A DNA stretch of 64,000 nt from Stutzerimonas frequens (GCF_024448335.1 NZ_JAMOHM010000004.1:1-64000), one strand, 5' to 3'. Numbered from the stretch's first letter, positions 1-10,468 are shown. The notes: generated by a model from the sequence alone, not told the origin. Translations and numbers: made by a program.

Positions 1-12
1 TCAGCGTGGCGC

Positions 13-40
13 ATTCTACTCGAATCCGCCACCAGTGCAA
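13..40 (-). promoter_or_regulatory. Sigma-70 promoter reading out of the window (proximal)
   Basis: On the minus strand TTGCAC (40-35) and TAGAAT (18-13) are separated by 16 bases, followed by a GC-rich discriminator (GCGCC). It faces left and would start about base 6, so its gene lies outside the window. Together with the promoter at 110-137 it resembles the tandem promoters of a ribosomal RNA operon; that target is inferred. Confidence 0.5.
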
Positions 41-109
41 CCCTTTTATCTAGCTAACCTTTTGATTTGCAAGAGGTTTTGCTTGAGGACTGCGCTGGAA
101 GTGGTGCGC

Positions 110-137
110 ATTATAGGGGCCTGAAAACAGCCGTCAA
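110..137 (-). promoter_or_regulatory. Strong sigma-70 promoter reading out of the window (distal)
   Basis: On the minus strand TTGACG (137-132) and a consensus TATAAT (115-110) are 16 bases apart, with the discriminator GCGCACC after the -10. It points left, away from msrQ, whose 3' end it lies just beyond. Near-consensus boxes with GC-rich discriminators are typical of growth-rate-controlled stable-RNA promoters. Confidence 0.55.
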
Positions 138-141
138 CCGT

Positions 142-765
142 TTATTTCGGTTTTGTTGCAACCTTCCCCGTTTGAGTACGAAGTCGCCCTAAAACAGAGG
201 CCAACACAGGGAGCCGTAGAACAAGCAGGATCGCAGCTACGCCGGCATAAAAAGCCCATCTGCCAGCGTCGGCACGTACAATCCAAAGCATATGTATCAA
301 CACCACAATGACGATGACGTAGATCAGTCGATGCAGGGTTTTCCAGCGCTTACCGAGACGCCGCATGCTCCATCTAGAGGAGGTAGCGGCCAGCGCGGTG
401 AGCCCAAGCAATCCGAGCATCCCGACAAGAATATAAGGGCGTTCGCTCAACTCCTCAGGCAAACGCGAGAATTCAGCACCCAGCAGGAAGAAAAGATAAC
501 TGGCGAGATGCAGCAATGCATAGCTGAAGCACCAGAGCCCAAGTTGGCGACGTACGGCAAGCCAACCGGCCCAACCCGTCACCCGCTGCAGGGGCGTCAT
601 GGCAAGCGTTAGAAGCAAGAGGACCAGCGCGCCCTGCCCCAGGTTATCCACCAAAACCTTTCCAGGGTCAGGTCCCAACGCAAACGTCCAGGCGAGATAT
701 AGCCAGTACAAAGGTACGCTGGCGGCGCATAGGAACACACCCAGCCGCCACAATGGGTAACGCAT
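142..765 (-). CDS. msrQ: Haem-binding membrane subunit MsrQ of the MsrPQ methionine sulfoxide reductase
   Basis: MsrQ (YedZ) is the inner-membrane b-type haem subunit that passes electrons from the respiratory chain to periplasmic MsrP, which repairs oxidised methionines. The 207-residue protein has about six hydrophobic helices, the usual family length, with histidines at about 86, 145 and 158 that fit haem ligation in the ferric-reductase-like fold. Its start codon overlaps the msrP stop, so the two are translationally coupled in the normal msrP-msrQ order. Nothing looks truncated. The family call is secure; which histidines bind haem is inferred. Confidence 0.93.
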   Translation of the reverse strand: MRYPLWRLGVFLCAASVPLYWLYLAWTFALGPDPGKVLVDNLGQGALVLLLLTLAMTPLQRVTGWAGWLAVRRQLGLWCFSYALLHLASYLFFLLGAEFSRLPEELSERPYILVGMLGLLGLTALAATSSRWSMRRLGKRWKTLHRLIYVIVIVVLIHMLWIVRADAGRWAFYAGVAAILLVLRLPVLASVLGRLRTQTGKVATKPK

Positions 766-1772
766 CAGTAGTCCTTGCTGAGATCCATCGAAGCGTACAA
801 GCCTGCCACCTGATCGGCATAGCCGTTGAACAGCTGGGTCTCCCGGACGTTGGGGCGGAACAGGCTCCCAGGAAGCCGCCGCTCACGAGCCTGAGACCAA
901 CGCGGATGGGAGACCTGTGGGTTGACGTTGGCGTAGAACCCATACTCCTCAGGAGCCATCGACTGCCAGGTGGTGGTCGGCTGCTCACTTACAAAGCTGA
1001 TTCGCACGATCGATTTGATGCTCTTGAAGCCGTACTTCCACGGCACGACTAGCCGTAATGGCGCCCCATTCTGATTCGGCAATACCCGCCCATACATGCC
1101 AACGGCGAGCAGGCTGAGCGGATGCATCGCCTCATCCATGCGCAACCCTTCGACATACGGCCAATCGATCAATGCAAAGCTGGAACGCGTGCCACGCATC
1201 TCGTCGGGCCGGTAAGCCGTTTCGAAGCGTACAAACTTTGCTGCCGAAAGGGGGCGAACCCTCCGAATCAGGTCGCCCAACGGAAAACCTAGCCAGGGAA
1301 TCACCATCGACCAGGCCTCCACACAACGCAGACGATAGATCCGCTCCTCGAGCTGCCCTTCCGCAAAAAGATCCTCGAGCGAATAGCGTCCTGGCTTTTC
1401 GACTGCGCCATCAATCAGCACCGTCCACGGCTCGACTTTCAACTCGCCGGCGTAGCGCGCCGGGTCGCCCTTGTTGGGGCCGAACTCATAAAAGTTGTTG
1501 TACTGCGTGGCGTCCCCATACGGAGTGATGGCTTCGTCTTCCTGGACGACAGCGCGCCAACGGGTATCGCTCAGTTTGCCAACAAACCAAGGAGAGGCTG
1601 GCGCATCGGGGACGCCGGGGTACTGCTCGGATGCCGGGGCCAGAGAGGGCAACCCCAAAGCCGCCCCGGCAATTGCTGCCCTCTGAATGAAGCGACGCCG
1701 ACTTCGATAGACCGTCTCCGTCGTCACCTCAGATTCACGGCACGTACCGGAAGGGGGGATTCTAATCAGCAT
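765..1772 (-). CDS. msrP: Protein-methionine-sulfoxide reductase catalytic subunit MsrP
   Basis: MsrP (YedY) is a Tat-exported molybdopterin enzyme that reduces methionine sulfoxide in periplasmic proteins. I start it at the ATG giving MLIRIPP, as in family members, rather than a longer frame 11 residues upstream; this yields 335 residues. A twin-arginine signal ([13 protein letters not shown]) lies at about residues 24-36, followed by a hydrophobic stretch. The molybdenum-ligating cysteine is expected at about residue 150 in [10 protein letters not shown]. It sits 54 bases downstream of pssA on the same strand and overlaps msrQ, its membrane partner. No missing core motif was noticed. Confidence 0.94.
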   Translation of the reverse strand: MLIRIPPSGTCRESEVTTETVYRSRRRFIQRAAIAGAALGLPSLAPASEQYPGVPDAPASPWFVGKLSDTRWRAVVQEDEAITPYGDATQYNNFYEFGPNKGDPARYAGELKVEPWTVLIDGAVEKPGRYSLEDLFAEGQLEERIYRLRCVEAWSMVIPWLGFPLGDLIRRVRPLSAAKFVRFETAYRPDEMRGTRSSFALIDWPYVEGLRMDEAMHPLSLLAVGMYGRVLPNQNGAPLRLVVPWKYGFKSIKSIVRISFVSEQPTTTWQSMAPEEYGFYANVNPQVSHPRWSQARERRLPGSLFRPNVRETQLFNGYADQVAGLYASMDLSKDY

Positions 1773-1826
1773 GAGTAGCTCCGCGTATCGGCTCTGAACG
1801 AGCAATACGCGCAGCCAGATCGAAAA

Positions 1827-2666
1827 TCAACCCTCGACGCGCTTACGCCGACGCAGCTGCATCAGGTACTGAACCGGGCCGGAAACCGCATATGCGAGGA
1901 AGATAAGCAAGAGGATACGAGGCGGGTCGCTGAATACCACTGCAAACACCAGGACCACGACCAAAATCGCAACGAAGGGAACCCGCCCTTTCAAGTCCAG
2001 ATCCTTGAAGCTGTAGTACTTGATATTGCTGACCATCAGCAGACCGGCAGCCGCGACCATCAGCGCAAAGAGCATGACCAGCACCAGCGGCAGATCGACG
2101 CCACGAATACCGGCATCATCGAGCGCCCAAACGGCCCAGACCCAACCGGCTACGACGCCCGCCGCGGCCGGACTCGCCAACCCAATGAACCAGCGCTTGT
2201 CCACCTTGCCGATCTGCGTATTGAAACGCGCCAGACGCAGCGCCGCGCAGGCAACGTAGATAAAGGCGACGGTGAGCCCAACGTTGCCGAGCTCCGAAAG
2301 CGCCCACTCGTATGCGAGTACCGCAGGCGCCAGACCGAAAGCCACCATATCTGACAGCGAGTCGTATTCCGCGCCGAAAGCACTCTGCGTATTGGTCAGG
2401 CGCGCAACGCGTCCGTCCAGACTATCGAGCACCATCGCGACGAAGACCGTCGCCGCGGCCACATAGAAATTGCCATTGATCGCCGTGATGATCGAGAAGA
2501 ACCCAGCGAAGAGGTTGGCAGTGGTGAACAGGTTCGGTAGCAGGTAGATGCCCCGGTGGCGTACCTTGCGGCCGTCAGCCTCCTGGGTTTCCTCCACATG
2601 CTCGTCGATCGGCAGAATGCTTTCTGGCTCGACTGGCTTGTTCGGCTCTTCGGATTGTCCACTCAT
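1827..2666 (-). CDS. pssA: CDP-diacylglycerol--serine O-phosphatidyltransferase
   Basis: PssA makes phosphatidylserine from CDP-diacylglycerol and serine, the committed step to phosphatidylethanolamine. The CDP-alcohol phosphotransferase signature is intact: DSLDGRVAR followed by GAEYDSLSD, giving the D-G-x2-A-R...G-x3-D-x3-D pattern. Several transmembrane helices follow, and the first 35 residues are acidic and hydrophilic. The start is the second ATG (MSGQSEEP, 279 aa), because AAGG lies 9 bases before it, whereas the ATG two codons earlier abuts the Shine-Dalgarno. This is the integral membrane type of PssA. It follows ilvC across a terminator, so it is probably transcribed separately. Confidence 0.95.
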   Translation of the reverse strand: MSGQSEEPNKPVEPESILPIDEHVEETQEADGRKVRHRGIYLLPNLFTTANLFAGFFSIITAINGNFYVAAATVFVAMVLDSLDGRVARLTNTQSAFGAEYDSLSDMVAFGLAPAVLAYEWALSELGNVGLTVAFIYVACAALRLARFNTQIGKVDKRWFIGLASPAAAGVVAGWVWAVWALDDAGIRGVDLPLVLVMLFALMVAAAGLLMVSNIKYYSFKDLDLKGRVPFVAILVVVLVFAVVFSDPPRILLLIFLAYAVSGPVQYLMQLRRRKRVEG

Positions 2667-2774
2667 GCGCATTCACCTTCTACAACAGGTACGGATAGAT
2701 TTCGACCAGATCGACACACTCGCGGTTCAGCCTGGCCAAAGCCGCGATTTATAACAGAAGCCGGGGAACAGAAT

Positions 2775-2799
2775 GAAAAAACGCGGCCGTAGCCGCGTT
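2775..2799 (-). terminator. Rho-independent terminator after ilvC
   Basis: Read on the minus strand an 8-bp stem (AACGCGGC/GCCGCGTT) closes a TACG loop and is followed by a run of T. It lies 20 bases beyond the ilvC stop and would end the ilvIH-ilvC transcript before pssA. Confidence 0.8.
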
Positions 2800-2818
2800 T
2801 CTTGAGCAGAAAAACCGA

Positions 2819-3838
<1,020 letters not shown>

Positions 3839-3912
3839 TTACCCCTGTTGCCGGCCTCGTGGGCCATTCGATAAAACGTTGCTGACTGACGAGACGACGT
3901 GTCCGGCAGTCG

Positions 3913-4404
3913 TTAGATACTCAGCACTTTGTCGCCGCGAGAGATTCCGGTGACACCGCTGCGCACAACCTCGAGGATCGAGGCTGTACCAATGGCCTGG
4001 ATGAAGCTGTCCAATTTGTCACTGGTTCCGGCCAGCTGAATGGTATAGACGCTGGTGGTCACGTCGACGATCTGCCCACGGAAGATGTCGGTGGTGCGCT
4101 TGACTTCGGCGCGCTGAGCGCCGGTGGCCTTGACCTTGATCAGCATCAGTTCGCGCTCGATATGGGCGCTCTCCGACAGGTCGACCAGCTTGACCACTTC
4201 CACCAGCTTGTTGAGGTTCTTGGTGATCTGCTCGATCACTTCCTCGTGCCCTACCGTGGTCAACGTGAGACGCGACAGGGTCGGGTCTTCGGTCGGTGCC
4301 ACGGTGAGGCTTTCGATGTTGTAGTTGCGTTGCGAAAACAGGCCGACCACACGAGACAGCGCACCCGGTTCGTTTTCCATCAGCAGGGAAATGATATGTC
4401 TCAT
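3913..4404 (-). CDS. ilvH: Acetolactate synthase regulatory (small) subunit
   Basis: IlvH is the ACT-domain subunit that activates the large subunit and confers valine feedback inhibition. I place the start at MRHIISLLMENEPGALSR, two bases after the ilvI stop, instead of ten codons upstream inside ilvI; this gives 163 residues, the family norm. The N-terminal ACT domain contains NIESLTVAPTEDPTLSRLT, the usual effector-site region, and a C-terminal ALS_ss_C domain follows. The near-contiguous junction with ilvI implies translational coupling and matched subunit production. Confidence 0.97.
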   Translation of the reverse strand: MRHIISLLMENEPGALSRVVGLFSQRNYNIESLTVAPTEDPTLSRLTLTTVGHEEVIEQITKNLNKLVEVVKLVDLSESAHIERELMLIKVKATGAQRAEVKRTTDIFRGQIVDVTTSVYTIQLAGTSDKLDSFIQAIGTASILEVVRSGVTGISRGDKVLSI

Positions 4405-4406
4405 GA

Positions 4407-6131
4407 TCAGGTACGCTCCGTCTTGCTCAGCCACATGTCACGCATCGCGCCATCCTTGATCTGCATTGGATAGACATGCTCGGCGGTGTCGACGGCGATA
4501 TCCAGGAAGACCAGGCGGTCCTTCATGGCGAACGCCTCTTCCATCATCGGCTTGAGATCTTTGAGATCGGTGATGCGCATGCCGACGTGCCCGTAGGCCT
4601 CGGCCAACTTGACGAAGTCGGGCAGCGATTCCATGTAGGAATGCGAGTAGCGACTGTTGTACACCATGTCCTGCCATTGGCGGACCATGCCCAGCGCACC
4701 GTTGTTGAGGTTGATGATCTTCACCGGCAGGTCGTACTGCAGGCAGGTGGACAGTTCCTGGATGTTCATCTGGATGCTGCCCTCACCGGTCACCACCGCG
4801 ACATCGGCTTCGGGGAAATTCAGCTTCACGCCCATGGCTGCCGGCAGACCAAAGCCCATGGTGCCGAGGCCGCCCGAATTGAGCCAGCGGTTGGGCTTGT
4901 CGAACTTGTAGTACTGGCAGGCGAACATCTGATGCTGACCAACGTCCGAGGCTACATAAGCCTCGCCCTTGGTCACTTCGCAGAGCACCTCGATGGCGGC
5001 CTGCGGCTTGATGATCGAACCATCGCCCTCGTTGTAGGGGAACAGCCGGCCATTGCCGCGCCACTCGTCGATCTGCTTCCACCAGCTGGCCACGGTCTCG
5101 GCATTCGGCGCCTGGCCGATCTCCTTGACGATGGCGACCATCTCGGTGAGCACGCTGTCCACCGGACCGACAATCGGGATATCCGCCTTGATGGTCTTGG
5201 AGATGGATGCCGGGTCGATATCGATGTGGATGATCTTGGCGTTCGGACAGAACTTGGTCGCGCCGTTGATCACGCGGTCATCGAAACGCGCACCGACCGC
5301 GAGGATCACATCGGAGTGATGCATCGCCAGGTTGGCGGTGTAGCTGCCGTGCATGCCGAGCATGCCGACGAACTGGCGGTCGCTGCCCGGAAAGCACCCC
5401 AGGCCCATCAGGGTGTTAGTCACCGGCAGGTTGAGCATCTTCGCCAGCTCGGTCAGTTGCGCCGAAGCCTTGCCCAGGACCACACCGCCACCGGCGTAGA
5501 TAATTGGCCGCTTGGCGCCCAGCAGCAATTCCGCTGCCTTGCGAATCTGGCCGGAATGCCCACGCACGGCCGGGCTGTACGAACGCAACTTGGCCTTCTT
5601 CGGGTAGACGTACTCGAATTTCTCGGCCGGGTTGGTCATATCCTTCGGGATATCGATGACAACCGGCCCTGGACGCCCGGACTCGGCGAGATAGAAGGCC
5701 TTCTTCATCACTTCGGGAATTTCCGAAGGATGCTTGATCATGAAGCTGTGCTTAACGATCGGACGGGAGATGCCGATCATGTCGGTTTCCTGGAAGGCAT
5801 CGGTGCCGACCATGGTGCTGGGCACCTGACCGGAGATGACCACCATCGGGATCGAGTCCATGAAGGCAGTGGCGATACCAGTGATGGCATTGGTCGCCCC
5901 GGGACCGGAGGTCACCAGCACCACGCCGGCCTTGCCGGTCGCGCGCGCATAGCCATCGGCCATGTGCGTGGCGGCCTGCTCGTGACGAACCAGGATATGT
6001 TCGATGGCCTTTTCCTTGAAAAGCGCATCGTAGATATGCAGAACGGCACCGCCCGGGTACCCGTAGATGTACTTAACGCCTTCGTCACGCAGGGAGCGGA
6101 CGACCATTTCAGCGCCGGATAAGAGTTCCAC
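4407..6131 (-). CDS. ilvI: Acetolactate synthase 3 large (catalytic) subunit
   Basis: IlvI condenses two pyruvates, or pyruvate and 2-oxobutyrate, using thiamine diphosphate, the first step of branched-chain amino acid synthesis. I start at a GTG giving [11 protein letters not shown] (574 aa), because AGAGGTGA lies just upstream and a longer frame adds 22 residues not typical of the family. The N-terminal ThDP domain has YGYPGGAV and the catalytic glutamate in HEQAA. The C-terminal Mg/ThDP motif reads GEGS...NN. It is the first gene of ilvI-ilvH-ilvC and is preceded by about 400 bases without a gene. Confidence 0.97.
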   Translation of the reverse strand: MELLSGAEMVVRSLRDEGVKYIYGYPGGAVLHIYDALFKEKAIEHILVRHEQAATHMADGYARATGKAGVVLVTSGPGATNAITGIATAFMDSIPMVVISGQVPSTMVGTDAFQETDMIGISRPIVKHSFMIKHPSEIPEVMKKAFYLAESGRPGPVVIDIPKDMTNPAEKFEYVYPKKAKLRSYSPAVRGHSGQIRKAAELLLGAKRPIIYAGGGVVLGKASAQLTELAKMLNLPVTNTLMGLGCFPGSDRQFVGMLGMHGSYTANLAMHHSDVILAVGARFDDRVINGATKFCPNAKIIHIDIDPASISKTIKADIPIVGPVDSVLTEMVAIVKEIGQAPNAETVASWWKQIDEWRGNGRLFPYNEGDGSIIKPQAAIEVLCEVTKGEAYVASDVGQHQMFACQYYKFDKPNRWLNSGGLGTMGFGLPAAMGVKLNFPEADVAVVTGEGSIQMNIQELSTCLQYDLPVKIINLNNGALGMVRQWQDMVYNSRYSHSYMESLPDFVKLAEAYGHVGMRITDLKDLKPMMEEAFAMKDRLVFLDIAVDTAEHVYPMQIKDGAMRDMWLSKTERT

Positions 6132-6537
6132 GTTGTTCACCTCTGAACGCCAGATAGCGGTCCAAGCCGGAGCCGCCAGAAATAGGTTTACTGCCAACAG
6201 GGCATGAGCGACGGTGGTCGCCGACTACGTCAGCCACTGATTGAGCCAGTATCGGAAGAGTCCCTGGTGTCGCGGGCTCTCCACCCAGCGCGAGGTAACG
6301 CGTTGCGGGTGATGCAGGTCGGCGCGGGTAGCACCTCATGTCTGTCTAGACTGAGCCGGTATCGCTTGCGGCGAGGCGACTCAGGACAGCAAGCCTCGGA
6401 TTGTTCGGATTCGGCACCCGCAAGTCAAGCCTGCCGTTACGTTTCAGCCAACCTCGAGCTGTGACGGCGCGCAGAAGTACGCCCTCGGCTTTTGGGTATA
6501 GTGGAGGCCGTTTTCCGATCCTGATGAAGGTAACAGC
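6132..6537. other. Divergent intergenic region between ilvI and a DUF4124 gene
   Basis: About 400 bases without a convincing gene. It must hold the ilvI promoter/leader (minus) and the promoter of the DUF4124 gene (plus). TATAGT at 6497-6502 is a possible plus-strand -10 but no good -35 accompanies it. I see no clear branched-chain attenuator peptide, although the leader would be long enough for one. Confidence 0.6.
6400..6428 (-). promoter_or_regulatory. Candidate ilvI promoter
   Basis: Minus strand TTGACT (6428-6423) and AACAAT (6405-6400) with a 17-base spacer. It would give a leader of about 260 bases before the ilvI GTG. The -10 matches 4 of 6, so this is only a candidate. Confidence 0.25.
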
Positions 6538-6969
6538 ATGCGATTGACGGTTCTTGCGAGCGGCCTGGCACTGGCGCTTTGCGGCAATGCCATGGCCGCG
6601 CAGGTGTACAAATGGGTGGATGCCCAGGGCGTGACGCACTTTGGCGCCCAGCCGCCGCAGGGGCAGCAGGTGGAAACTGTTAATACCGTGGTTGCGCCAG
6701 GCAAATCCGTAGCAGCGCCGGCACCGTCCTCGCAGGAAAAAAGCGAGCCCGATCAGCAAAGCATCGACCGCAAGGTGAAACAGCAGGTCGCCGAGCAGGA
6801 GGCCGAGCGCAAGCGTTACTGCGAAACCATGCGCACGAACCTGGCCCAGCTGCAGAACAACCCACGCGTGCGAGTCGAAGAGAATGGTGAAACGCGGCGA
6901 ATCACCGAAGAGGAACGTCAGGCGCGGATAACGGAAACCCGCGACAAGATCGCGGAAAACTGCAACTGA
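6538..6969 (+). CDS. Exported DUF4124 domain protein
   Basis: A 143-residue periplasmic protein with a signal peptide (hydrophobic to about residue 20, AMAA cleavage) and then the DUF4124 core AQVYKWVDAQGVTHFGAQPP. This short beta-rich domain is common in Pseudomonas and its biochemical role is not established. The remainder is a Gln/Glu-rich, likely coiled or disordered segment of about 90 residues. AAGG eight bases before the ATG supports the start. It is alone on its strand between divergent ilvI and convergent yqcC, so the context gives little functional hint. Confidence 0.85.
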   Translation: MRLTVLASGLALALCGNAMAAQVYKWVDAQGVTHFGAQPPQGQQVETVNTVVAPGKSVAAPAPSSQEKSEPDQQSIDRKVKQQVAEQEAERKRYCETMRTNLAQLQNNPRVRVEENGETRRITEEERQARITETRDKIAENCN

Positions 6970-7006
6970 TCCATCATCCGATCGACTGGCGCCGCCAAGC
7001 GCGGCG

Positions 7007-7336
7007 TCAGGACGACGACGCTTCGATCAGGGTGTCGAAGCCGCGCAAGGCCTCCAGCAGCGTAGCCACCTGGGACTCACGATAGACCACTTCGGCCATT
7101 GCGCAGATACCGGACGCAGCGGGCAACGGCTGATCCGCCTCGACGATCACCTTCATTCGCGGCAGGAAGATCCACTGTAGCCATTGCTCGAAACGCAGCG
7201 TGTCGACGCAGAACGGCTCCACACTAGCCAGGGCTTCCGGAGCCGGCGAATCCACACTCCACAACCCCAGCAGCCGCAGCTCACGCTCGATCAGCAGCAA
7301 CTGCTGCGCGATCGCCGGAAGCCGACTATCCATCAC
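7007..7336 (-). CDS. YqcC family protein
   Basis: A 109-residue protein with the YqcC-like pattern of leucine-rich helices ending in a conserved block (FEQWLQWIFLPRM). The family is small, helical and cytoplasmic; in enterobacteria it neighbours truC, but its activity is not known to me. Here it is the last of three minus-strand genes, overlapping the preceding TPR lipoprotein gene by a few bases, so it is co-translated with it and probably cotranscribed from mrcB. It ends close to the convergent DUF4124 gene. Confidence 0.8.
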   Translation of the reverse strand: MMDSRLPAIAQQLLLIERELRLLGLWSVDSPAPEALASVEPFCVDTLRFEQWLQWIFLPRMKVIVEADQPLPAASGICAMAEVVYRESQVATLLEALRGFDTLIEASSS

Positions 7337-8055
7337 AGACTGACCTTGGCGCGCTCACGCGCCTGAGCGGCACCGGCGCTGTCGCCCTGCCGTTCGCGCG
7401 CCTGGGCGATCAGCTCCCAGAGGCTGGCCTGGAGCGCTGGCCGCCCGCTGGCATAGCTCAACGCCCGGCGCGACAGCTGCTCGGCCTGAGTCGCATCGCC
7501 CTGGGCCAGGCGGACCTGAGCCAAACGGTAGAGCACCTGCGGCTCGCGCGGAGCGATACGCTGTGCTCTCTCGAGACTGGAGGCGGCTCCGTTGAGGTCG
7601 CCGCCACCCTGTTGTTGCTGTGCTGTCGTCAGCAGCGCAAGAACCGGACCGTCGAGCTGCTCGTCCGCTGCCAGCCCGCTGTTGGATGAAGGAATCCCGC
7701 TGGGCATGCTTGGCTGCGGCGTACTGGGCGGTGCGGAAATCGACGGTGCGGGCTGCCAGGTTGGCTGCGTAGCGTCGGATGCACCACTGGACGACGAAAA
7801 CGGCACATCCGGTGCGGCGAAGGTTTCAAGTGGTGCGGAAGTACCCTGCGGCACCATCACCACCACCCCAGAATCCTCCTGCTGCTGCCTTGGTGTCGCG
7901 ACCGCGGCTGGCGCGCGGTATCCCTGGCGAGCCGCCACCTCCTCGGAAACGGGAGCGCCTGAGTCCACCACGGGGATCGAGCCACGATCCACTGTCGCGC
8001 ACCCCTGCACCAGCGTCACCGCTGCAACAACGGCCATCCACTGCTTGTTCACCAA
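7333..8055 (-). CDS. TPR-containing outer-membrane lipoprotein
   Basis: A 240-residue lipoprotein: signal MVNKQWMAVVAAVTLVQGCA with a lipobox-type cysteine at residue 19, then about 110 residues of Pro/Ser/Ala-rich linker, then tetratricopeptide-like helices from about residue 135 (ALLTTAQQQQGGGDLNGAAS, VLYRLAQVRLAQGDATQAEQ). It lies 48 bases downstream of mrcB on the same strand. A lipoprotein with a flexible linker and TPR next to PBP1b suggests a role in wall synthesis comparable to LpoB, which activates PBP1b in E. coli, but the domain is different and that role is inference. Confidence 0.8.
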   Translation of the reverse strand: MVNKQWMAVVAAVTLVQGCATVDRGSIPVVDSGAPVSEEVAARQGYRAPAAVATPRQQQEDSGVVVMVPQGTSAPLETFAAPDVPFSSSSGASDATQPTWQPAPSISAPPSTPQPSMPSGIPSSNSGLAADEQLDGPVLALLTTAQQQQGGGDLNGAASSLERAQRIAPREPQVLYRLAQVRLAQGDATQAEQLSRRALSYASGRPALQASLWELIAQARERQGDSAGAAQARERAKVSL

Positions 8056-8103
8056 TTCAGACCTCTCAACGTAGAACCACGAAGCACGCGACCTCCGCGG
8101 CAG

Positions 8104-10416
8104 TTACTCCAACCAGCCGCGTACCCAATCCATGACCGACTCCGCCGGCGCCTGAATGCCGCAGCCAGGTCCGGGGGCCGGTTCGCTGCCACGAATATAG
8201 GGCATCTGCACGGCATCCGGGCAGCGCTCGTCTGTGCCAAGCCCGCTACGGGCATCGACCCAGGCGTAGGCCACATTGTCCGGCACCGGCATCTGCAACG
8301 GCAGCGGATCGGCCCTGCGCATGAAGTCGGTCCAGACCTGCAGCGCTCCGGTGGCGCCGGTCAGCGACGTCTTGCCGTTATCGTCACGCCCCAACCAGAC
8401 CACCGCCAGCACGTCCTGGCTGAAGCCAGCGAACCAGCTGTCACGCGAATCATTGGTGGTGCCGGTCTTGCCAGCCAAATTGAGCGACTGCGGCAGCCGA
8501 TTGTAAGCCGAGCGCCCAGTACCCTCGCGCATGGCGCGCTGCATGGCGTACTGGGTGAGATAAATAGCGCCCGGGTCAAAACGCTGCTGGATCTGGAACG
8601 GATAACGCTTGAGGGGCTCGCCATCGGCAGTCAACACACTGCGAATACCCCGCAGCGGGGTATTGAAACCGCCATTCGCAAGGGTCTGATACATGCCTGC
8701 TACCTCGATAGGTTTCAAGCCACCCGCCCCGAGCAACATCGACGGGTAGGCTGGCCACTTCGGCGAGGCACCCAACCGCTCCAGTGTCTTGAGCACATTC
8801 GGCACGCCCAGATCGAGCCCGAGCCGTGCCGTCGACAGGTTGTAGGAATTGGCTAGCGCCTGGTACAGGTACACCGTCCCATGCGCCTGACGACCATAGT
8901 TCTGAGGCTTCCATACCTGCCCATCGGCGCCCTTCACGGAGAAGGCCTCGTCCTCGAGAAGACTGGTCAGCGTGTACTGGCTGGGCTTCTCCAGCGCGGC
9001 CAGGTAGATGGCCGGCTTGATCAGCGAGCCGATCGGACGCGACGCGTCCAGCGCCCGATTGAAGCCGGCGAAACCTGGCTGGCGGCTACCCAGCATGGCC
9101 TGGATTTCACCGGTTTCGGGATTAGTGACGATCATCGCGCCCTCGACGCCCTCAGTGGCCTTGCCGAGTCGCTTGAGGGTTTCGCTCATGGCCTGCTCGG
9201 CCTTCAGCTGGAGCACCGGATCGAAACTGGTGAAGACGCGCAGGCCCTCTTCGGTGAGGTCCTCGTCCCGATAGTCCTCGCGCAGCTGACGCTTGACCAG
9301 GTCTAGGAAGGCCGGATAGGAACTGTCCGCCATGCTGCCGCGCTGGGTTACCCCCAATGGCGCCTGCTTGGCCTTGGCCGCCTCATCGACACTGATGACC
9401 TGCTGCTCGGCCAAGAGATCGAGCACCAGATTGCGCCTTTCCAGCGCACGCTCGGGGTTGCGCCGCGGGTTGTAGTAGGTTGGCCCCTTGACCATACCGA
9501 CCAGCAGCGCCACTTGCGGCAGTTTGAGCTCGGCCAGCGGCTGACCGAAGAAGTACTGGCTGGCCAGTCCGAAACCATGCACGGCGCGACGGCCATCCTG
9601 GCCGAGGAAGACCTCGTTCAGGTACGCCTCGAGGATTTCCTGCTTGTCGTAATGCAGCTCCAGCAACACAGCCATCATCGCCTCGGTTGCCTTGCGGCTG
9701 AGGCTGCGTTCGTTGGTCAGGTAGAAGTTTTTGACCAGCTGCTGGGTCAGGGTGCTGCCACCCTGGCGAACCTGGCCGGCAGTCAGGTTGACCCAGACGG
9801 CGCGAGCGATGGATTTGGGCGACACGCCGAAATGATTGAAGAACTCCCGGTCCTCCACTGCGACCAGCGTTTCCACCAGATAAGGTGGCACCTGGTCCAG
9901 CTTGATCAGGATGCGATCTTCGTTGTGCGCCGGATATAGCCCGCCAATCAGCACCGGCTCCAGACGCGCCACAGGCAGGGCGCTACCGTTTGCGCTGCTG
10001 AGGCCGGCAACGAAATCGCCGGAGAAGCGGACCCGCAGCCGTTGCGACTGCTCGGCGCCTTCGTAGAACTGGAAGCCGCGGGTGTGCAGTTCAATGTCGT
10101 TGCCGGCAACCGAAGCGCCGCCCGGGCCGCTGACCGAGCGCTCGCGCCGATAGCCGAGCGCGTCCAGCTCAGCAAGGAAGTCGTTCTTGTCCAGCTTCTG
10201 ACCGACGAACAGTTCCAGCGGCCGCGCATAGACCTTTGCCGGAATCGTCCAGCGCTTGCCGGAGAATTTCTCCTGCACGACAGCATCGAGGTAGATGGCG
10301 AAACCGGCCAGGATCACCAGACCGACAATGGAGAGCTTGACCGCCCAGCCCAACCAGGGGCGAGCACCACTGGAGCGGCGCTTGGAGCGATTACGAGGGG
10401 AGCGAGGTTTAGTCAT
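8104..10416 (-). CDS. mrcB: Penicillin-binding protein 1B (bifunctional transglycosylase/transpeptidase)
   Basis: PBP1b polymerises lipid II and cross-links the stems in the periplasm. The 770-residue protein has a short basic cytoplasmic tail, one transmembrane helix (about 27-47), a UvrB-like 2 domain, the GT51 domain (catalytic Glu in EDREFFNHFG at about 187; GGSTLTQQLVKN at about 217) and the transpeptidase domain with SLIK at about 462, SYN at about 522 and KTGT at about 647. All catalytic motifs are intact. It heads an operon with the TPR lipoprotein and yqcC. A TATAAT box ends only eight bases before the ATG on its own strand. Confidence 0.97.
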   Translation of the reverse strand: MTKPRSPRNRSKRRSSGARPWLGWAVKLSIVGLVILAGFAIYLDAVVQEKFSGKRWTIPAKVYARPLELFVGQKLDKNDFLAELDALGYRRERSVSGPGGASVAGNDIELHTRGFQFYEGAEQSQRLRVRFSGDFVAGLSSANGSALPVARLEPVLIGGLYPAHNEDRILIKLDQVPPYLVETLVAVEDREFFNHFGVSPKSIARAVWVNLTAGQVRQGGSTLTQQLVKNFYLTNERSLSRKATEAMMAVLLELHYDKQEILEAYLNEVFLGQDGRRAVHGFGLASQYFFGQPLAELKLPQVALLVGMVKGPTYYNPRRNPERALERRNLVLDLLAEQQVISVDEAAKAKQAPLGVTQRGSMADSSYPAFLDLVKRQLREDYRDEDLTEEGLRVFTSFDPVLQLKAEQAMSETLKRLGKATEGVEGAMIVTNPETGEIQAMLGSRQPGFAGFNRALDASRPIGSLIKPAIYLAALEKPSQYTLTSLLEDEAFSVKGADGQVWKPQNYGRQAHGTVYLYQALANSYNLSTARLGLDLGVPNVLKTLERLGASPKWPAYPSMLLGAGGLKPIEVAGMYQTLANGGFNTPLRGIRSVLTADGEPLKRYPFQIQQRFDPGAIYLTQYAMQRAMREGTGRSAYNRLPQSLNLAGKTGTTNDSRDSWFAGFSQDVLAVVWLGRDDNGKTSLTGATGALQVWTDFMRRADPLPLQMPVPDNVAYAWVDARSGLGTDERCPDAVQMPYIRGSEPAPGPGCGIQAPAESVMDWVRGWLE

Positions 10417-10468
10417 GGCGGCGCATTATACGCACTTTGCCGCCGCGGATTGACGGCCTCTCAGCGGT

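Noticed and set aside
4476-6122. Open frame of about 548 codons on the plus strand opposite ilvI
   Set aside because: Antisense shadow of a conserved acetolactate synthase; no domain and no ribosome-binding site.
6109-6339. Possible ilvI leader peptide
   Set aside because: No run of Leu, Ile or Val codons and no terminator/antiterminator pair visible.
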